Shown here one piece after another: positions 60,336-64,000 of a stretch of DNA of 64,000 bases. Each line of letters opens with the position of its first letter. Within the stretch, counting starts at the first letter, position 1. The DNA is from Bacteroidaceae bacterium. GTDB taxonomy: Bacteria > Bacteroidota > Bacteroidia > Bacteroidales > Bacteroidaceae. The stretch is taken from positions 1 through 64,000 of the forward strand of contig JAFTEV010000051.1 of NCBI GenBank assembly GCA_017453465.1. Direction: 5' to 3'. Below the pieces are notes generated by a model. It did no database searches. It had not been told where the DNA came from and worked only from the letters and a program-made list of their open reading frames with translations. A program made the translations under genes and the position numbers.

Positions 60336-62819
60336 ATGAATTTCTATGAGAGGTTGGCGGCACTGGTTGTGGTGTCTGCCATGTTGGTTCTACCAGCTCA
60401 GGCTAAGAAGAAAAAGAAGGTTCAGGCTGAACCGCCGAAGTCGGCTTACACGTTGTTGACAGGGCGTGACTCACTCGTAATGTCGGGCGTGATGAATGTC
60501 GTCACGAAGGGCGACACGGTCTGCCTGGAGTTGCCGACGGCATTGCTGGGGCGGCAGTTCTTGGTGGTAAACCGCTTGCAGAAGGTGCCGTCGGAACTGA
60601 ATGAGAGTGGCGTAAACAAGGGCATCAACTACAAGAATCAGGTGGTGCGCTTTGAGTGGGACAAGACTGGGGGCACGGTGACGATTCGCCAGCAGCGGGT
60701 CACGCCGCTGGTCGATAGTGCGGACAACATGGCGCAGTCGGTGTACGACAATTATCTGGACCCCGTGCTGGCTGTCATCAAGGTGCGCTGTGTGGGTCCC
60801 GACTCTGCGTCGGTGGTGTTCCCCGTGCAGACGTTGTTCAACGGACGTGACAATTGCCTGAACGATGTGTTCCGCAATGTCAATATCCCGCAGTCGGCCA
60901 ATGGCGACTTGAGCCGCATCCTCTCGGTGAAGTCGCACCGGGAGAGTGTGACCGCCACGAGCGAGTTGACCACGGTGGTGCATGAGGGCAATGACCGCGT
61001 GAACGTGACGGTGGTGGTGTCGAGCACGTTGCTGCTCCTGCCCGAACAGCCCATGCAGGGCAGGGAAGAGAGTGCGCGTGTGGGCTACTTTACCGACCAT
61101 CAGTTGAGTTTTTCGGACAGCCAGCAGCAGACGAAGACGTTGCACTACATCAATCGTTGGCGGCTGGAGCCTGTGGATGAGGCTGCCTATAGGCGTGGCG
61201 AACTGACGGAGCCGAAGAAGCCTATTGTTTTTTATCTGGACAGACGTATTCCTGCCAGCTTGCGCCCCTACGTGCGACAGGGCATTCTGGACTGGAACGC
61301 GGCTTTCGAGCGGGCGGGTTTCCGCGATGCGGTGCGTGTGGTGGAAATGACCGACAGCATGGAGCGTGAGGATGACGACCTGAAGTATTCGGTAGTGACT
61401 TACGCTGCCTCGGAGAAGGCCAATGCGATGGGTCCCTGTGTGACTGATCCGCGCAGCGGGGAAATCTTGGAGGCTGACATCATTTGGTGGCACAACGTGA
61501 GGAAATTGCTCACGCAGTGGCTGAGGGTGCAGACGGGCGGCGTGAATCCAGCCGTGCGCCAAGCGGTGTTGCCCGACAGCTTGATGGGCGATGCTGCCCG
61601 CTTTGTGGCTACCCATGAGGTGGGACATTCGCTGGGACTGCGTCACAACATGCGGGCTTCATCGGCTTATCCTACGGACTCGTTGCGCAGTCCGTCGTTC
61701 ATCCGCAGGGTGGGCGGCACGTCGGCGAGCATCATGGACTATGCACGTTATAATTATGTGGCGCAGCCAGGTGACGGGGTGACGATGCTTTCGCCCCACA
61801 TTGGTCCTTACGACCTGATGGCGATAGAGTGGGGTTACCGCTGGTTTCCCAGTGAGGCAGAGGCAAAGCCAGCTTTGGCTGAGTTTCTGCGTCGGCACGA
61901 CGGGGCGGAATATAAGTACAGCGAGACGTTGGGCTACAGGCAGTGCATTGACCCTCGCTCGATGAGTGAGGACTTGGGCGATGACCCTGTGAAGAGTGCG
62001 CGTTATGGGCTGGCTAACCTGAAACGCATTGTGCCGAACATGGCTGTGTGGACACGGACGGGGGAGGCTGACCAGACGTGGGACGACGTGGCTGAGCTGT
62101 GGAGCGGCGTGATTTCGCAATGGGATTTGTATAACTATCATGTGCTGGCCAATGTGGGTGGCGTATATCTGGAGAATACGGTGGTCGATGATGGTCTCTC
62201 GTCGTTTACCTATGTGCCGCAGGGCAGACAGCGCGAGGCGGTGCGATACTTGATTGAAGAGGTGTTGACTACCCCGCAGTGGTTGTTTCCAGCTGACTTG
62301 ACGCGCAAGACTTATTTGCTGAAGAATGGTCGTGAGGAGCATCCGTTGACTGCATTGAAGAATGAGCAGAACTACATCTTGTGGGATTTGCTGGCCAATG
62401 AGCGGCTGCTCCGCATGATTCAGGCTGAGATGGACTTGGGCAGTGGCAAGGCGTTTACGGCCAACGAGTTGGTGCAGATGTTGCACGAGGCTGTGTTTGT
62501 GAATCGTCCGCAGCCCAACGTGATGGAGCGCAGTGTGCAGAAGAGCATGGTGGATGCCCTGATTACGGCTGCTGCCGAGAATGAGGGTGTGAAGGTGAAT
62601 CGTGCGGTCGCTTCGCATGAATCCCTGACTTCGCGTCCGCGCAACATTTCTTTTACCAGCACACAGATTAGTCGCACGAGCGATGCCATCAGCATCAAGC
62701 GGGCAGAGTTGTTGCGCATTCGTCTGTGGGCAAAGGCTCGCATCGGTGGGTGCACGACGGCTGTGCAGATGCATTGTTCCGACATTGTTCAACGTATAGA
62801 AACCGCTTTGGGTTTGTAG
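60336..62819 (+). CDS. Secreted zinc-dependent metalloprotease (DUF5117/DUF5118 type)
   Basis: An 827-residue exported protein; I start at the ATG at 60336 (MNFYERLAALVVV), as the earlier alternative is a TTG. After the signal peptide there is a Lys-rich segment (KKKKKVQAEPP), then a domain with LTGRDSLVMSGVMNVVTKGD. The metallopeptidase domain has HEVGHSLGLRHN (His427, 431, 437), the HExxHxxGxxH zinc site of metzincin-like enzymes, followed by SIMDYARYNYVAQPGDGVT, a Met-turn candidate. The C-terminal domain is not recognised. The gene sits 20 bases before a SusC-family gene, so it may be co-transcribed with a nutrient-uptake system. Confidence 0.9.
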   Translation: MNFYERLAALVVVSAMLVLPAQAKKKKKVQAEPPKSAYTLLTGRDSLVMSGVMNVVTKGDTVCLELPTALLGRQFLVVNRLQKVPSELNESGVNKGINYKNQVVRFEWDKTGGTVTIRQQRVTPLVDSADNMAQSVYDNYLDPVLAVIKVRCVGPDSASVVFPVQTLFNGRDNCLNDVFRNVNIPQSANGDLSRILSVKSHRESVTATSELTTVVHEGNDRVNVTVVVSSTLLLLPEQPMQGREESARVGYFTDHQLSFSDSQQQTKTLHYINRWRLEPVDEAAYRRGELTEPKKPIVFYLDRRIPASLRPYVRQGILDWNAAFERAGFRDAVRVVEMTDSMEREDDDLKYSVVTYAASEKANAMGPCVTDPRSGEILEADIIWWHNVRKLLTQWLRVQTGGVNPAVRQAVLPDSLMGDAARFVATHEVGHSLGLRHNMRASSAYPTDSLRSPSFIRRVGGTSASIMDYARYNYVAQPGDGVTMLSPHIGPYDLMAIEWGYRWFPSEAEAKPALAEFLRRHDGAEYKYSETLGYRQCIDPRSMSEDLGDDPVKSARYGLANLKRIVPNMAVWTRTGEADQTWDDVAELWSGVISQWDLYNYHVLANVGGVYLENTVVDDGLSSFTYVPQGRQREAVRYLIEEVLTTPQWLFPADLTRKTYLLKNGREEHPLTALKNEQNYILWDLLANERLLRMIQAEMDLGSGKAFTANELVQMLHEAVFVNRPQPNVMERSVQKSMVDALITAAAENEGVKVNRAVASHESLTSRPRNISFTSTQISRTSDAISIKRAELLRIRLWAKARIGGCTTAVQMHCSDIVQRIETALGL

Positions 62820-62839
62820 AGAAAAAAAGCTAAAAGGTT

Positions 62840-64000
62840 ATGAGAAGGCTATACATTATTATATTATTGGCAACGCTGTGGATGCCCAGGGCGGGTGCGC
62901 AGGATTCGCTGCGGCACGAAAGCGTGGCTAAAGACATGGAGTTGCAGAACTTTGTTGTGACGGGTTATCAGCAGATAGACCGCAGGAAGATGACGGGTTC
63001 ATCTACCACGATTCAGATGGACGAAGAGAAGATTGGTACCATCATCAATGCGGATGAGGCTCTGTTTGGTCAGGTGGCAGGACTGAGCAGTGTGTCGAGC
63101 AGTGGCGCACCTGGTGCTCCGCTGAAGATTCGCATTCGCGGTGTGGCCAGCATCAATGGCAACCAAGACCCGCTGTGGGTGCTCGACGGCATTCCGCTTG
63201 ATGGCACGGAGATTCCCACGCTGGACGACCTGAAGGACATTGACAATCTGTATCAGACCAGCATCGCTGGCATCAATCCTGCCGACATCGAGAGCATCAC
63301 CGTGCTGAAGGATGCTGCTGCCACGGCCATCTATGGTGCACGGGCTGCCAATGGTGTCATTGTGATTACGACGAAGAAGGGCAAGGCTGGTGTGCCGAAA
63401 ATCAATTTCCACACGAAGCTGACGGTGAGTCCCAACATGGGGCTGGGACGGCTGAATCTGCTCGACAGCGATGAGAAGGTGGGACTGGAGCTGGACTTGC
63501 TGCGCTCCAATTATACGTTCCGCGAGAACAAGGGCGATGTCAGCCGCATTCTTTCTGCCTTAGGCGAAACGGCGGCTTACAAGGCTGGGGGCTGGGATGC
63601 ACTCTCGGCAGAAGCTCGGCGGCAGATAGACAATCTGCGGGGTGTCAATACGGACTGGAATGACATCTTGATGCGCACAGCTTTCACGCAGGACTATGGA
63701 GTCAGCATCAGCGGTGGCGGCAACAGGGCCACCTACTATGCTTCGGTGGGCTACAGCGACCAGCAAGGCAATGTGCAGGGCGTGAGTGCCAACCGTTTCA
63801 ACATGACGCTGAAGACCACGGTGCGCATCAACGAAATGCTGAAGGTGGGGGCTTCGCTCTTCTCCACACGCCGTAAGCAGCGTTCCTTCATGACAGACTA
63901 CAACGGCTTTGTCAATCCAGTCTATTACAGCCGTCTGGCCAATCCTTATTTTCAGCCCTACGCCGCAGACGGCAGCTACAACTACGACATCAATGTGCAA
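62840..64000 (+). CDS. SusC/RagA-family TonB-dependent outer-membrane receptor (partial)
   Basis: The frame starts at the ATG at 62840 and runs off the right edge (387 codons visible). A signal peptide (MRRLYIIILLATLWMPRAGA) is followed by a short link and the plug domain: MELQNFVVTGYQ, IRIRGVASINGNQDPLWVLD, ITVLKDAAATAIYGARAANG and VIVITTKKGK. This is the SusC hallmark; such receptors pair with a SusD lipoprotein to import glycans or peptides. The usual N-terminal carboxypeptidase-D-like domain of SusC proteins is missing. It follows the metalloprotease by 20 bases. A susD gene would be expected past the edge. Confidence 0.9.
   Translation, partial: MRRLYIIILLATLWMPRAGAQDSLRHESVAKDMELQNFVVTGYQQIDRRKMTGSSTTIQMDEEKIGTIINADEALFGQVAGLSSVSSSGAPGAPLKIRIRGVASINGNQDPLWVLDGIPLDGTEIPTLDDLKDIDNLYQTSIAGINPADIESITVLKDAAATAIYGARAANGVIVITTKKGKAGVPKINFHTKLTVSPNMGLGRLNLLDSDEKVGLELDLLRSNYTFRENKGDVSRILSALGETAAYKAGGWDALSAEARRQIDNLRGVNTDWNDILMRTAFTQDYGVSISGGGNRATYYASVGYSDQQGNVQGVSANRFNMTLKTTVRINEMLKVGASLFSTRRKQRSFMTDYNGFVNPVYYSRLANPYFQPYAADGSYNYDINVQ

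Noticed and set aside
1..64000. tRNA, rRNA, tmRNA and RNase P RNA genes
   Set aside because: I looked for T-loop motifs and known conserved cores on both strands and saw none. A covariance search would be decisive.

Overview
The window looks like chromosomal DNA from a Bacteroidales bacterium, most likely a Prevotella-like member of the Prevotellaceae. Four things point there: promoters of the Bacteroidetes type (TTTG about 20 bases before TAnnTTTG); an N-succinyl/acetyl-ornithine carbamoyltransferase (argF'); an S46 dipeptidyl-peptidase, a SusC-type receptor and large secreted proteins with Prevotella-style C-terminal tails; and the order mnmG-apt-uvrC-dtd-deoC. A perfect ParB-binding parS site between uvrC and apt suggests that the region lies near the replication origin.

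Layout. 1-5200: end of an unknown gene, then a two-gene operon for a secreted collar-domain protein and a 1340-residue multidomain surface protein ending in a dockerin-like module. 5388-9880 (minus strand): a small membrane protein, a membrane-anchored putative regulator, argF', lgt and ychF. A degenerate GCGGTTAT-type octamer array lies at nearly every junction of this run and once, in frame, inside lgt. 9873-11443: two nucleotidyltransferase/HEPN toxin-antitoxin modules, each behind an identical 61-base promoter cassette. 11729-15534: a large secreted protein and a small peptide, behind a leader of about 540 bases. 16556-26439: a zinc peptidase, a DUF4160/DUF2442 pair, rdgB, polA, a polyprenyl synthase, deoC, dtd, uvrC, parS and apt. 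26553-31752: mnmG, HicBA, an ORF-less group II intron remnant, a YcaQ/AlkZ-like protein and a YoeB-type module. 31757-44307: U32 peptidase, MG2-like protein, nucleoside permease, ruvB, topA, aroK, speA and an AAA ATPase. 44749-64000: large secreted proteins, a third MNT/HEPN module, a flippase, S46 peptidase, two secreted zincins and the start of a SusC-family receptor.

Housekeeping operons for replication, repair and tRNA modification alternate with cell-surface and exported proteins, the latter probably for nutrient capture or proteolysis. Six toxin-antitoxin-like modules sit in the seams. Between genes there are several repeat systems: a palindromic element of roughly 70-110 bases in four copies, arrays of 7-9 base degenerate units whose sequence differs from locus to locus, and a shared promoter cassette reused ahead of toxin-antitoxin modules and mnmG.

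I did not find a CRISPR array, rRNA, tRNA, intact insertion sequence or prophage. The candidates for something undescribed are the locus-specific tandem arrays (including in-frame entry into lgt), the interspersed palindrome, the 1340-residue protein with its collar-domain partner, and the calcium-site-less dockerin-like modules.
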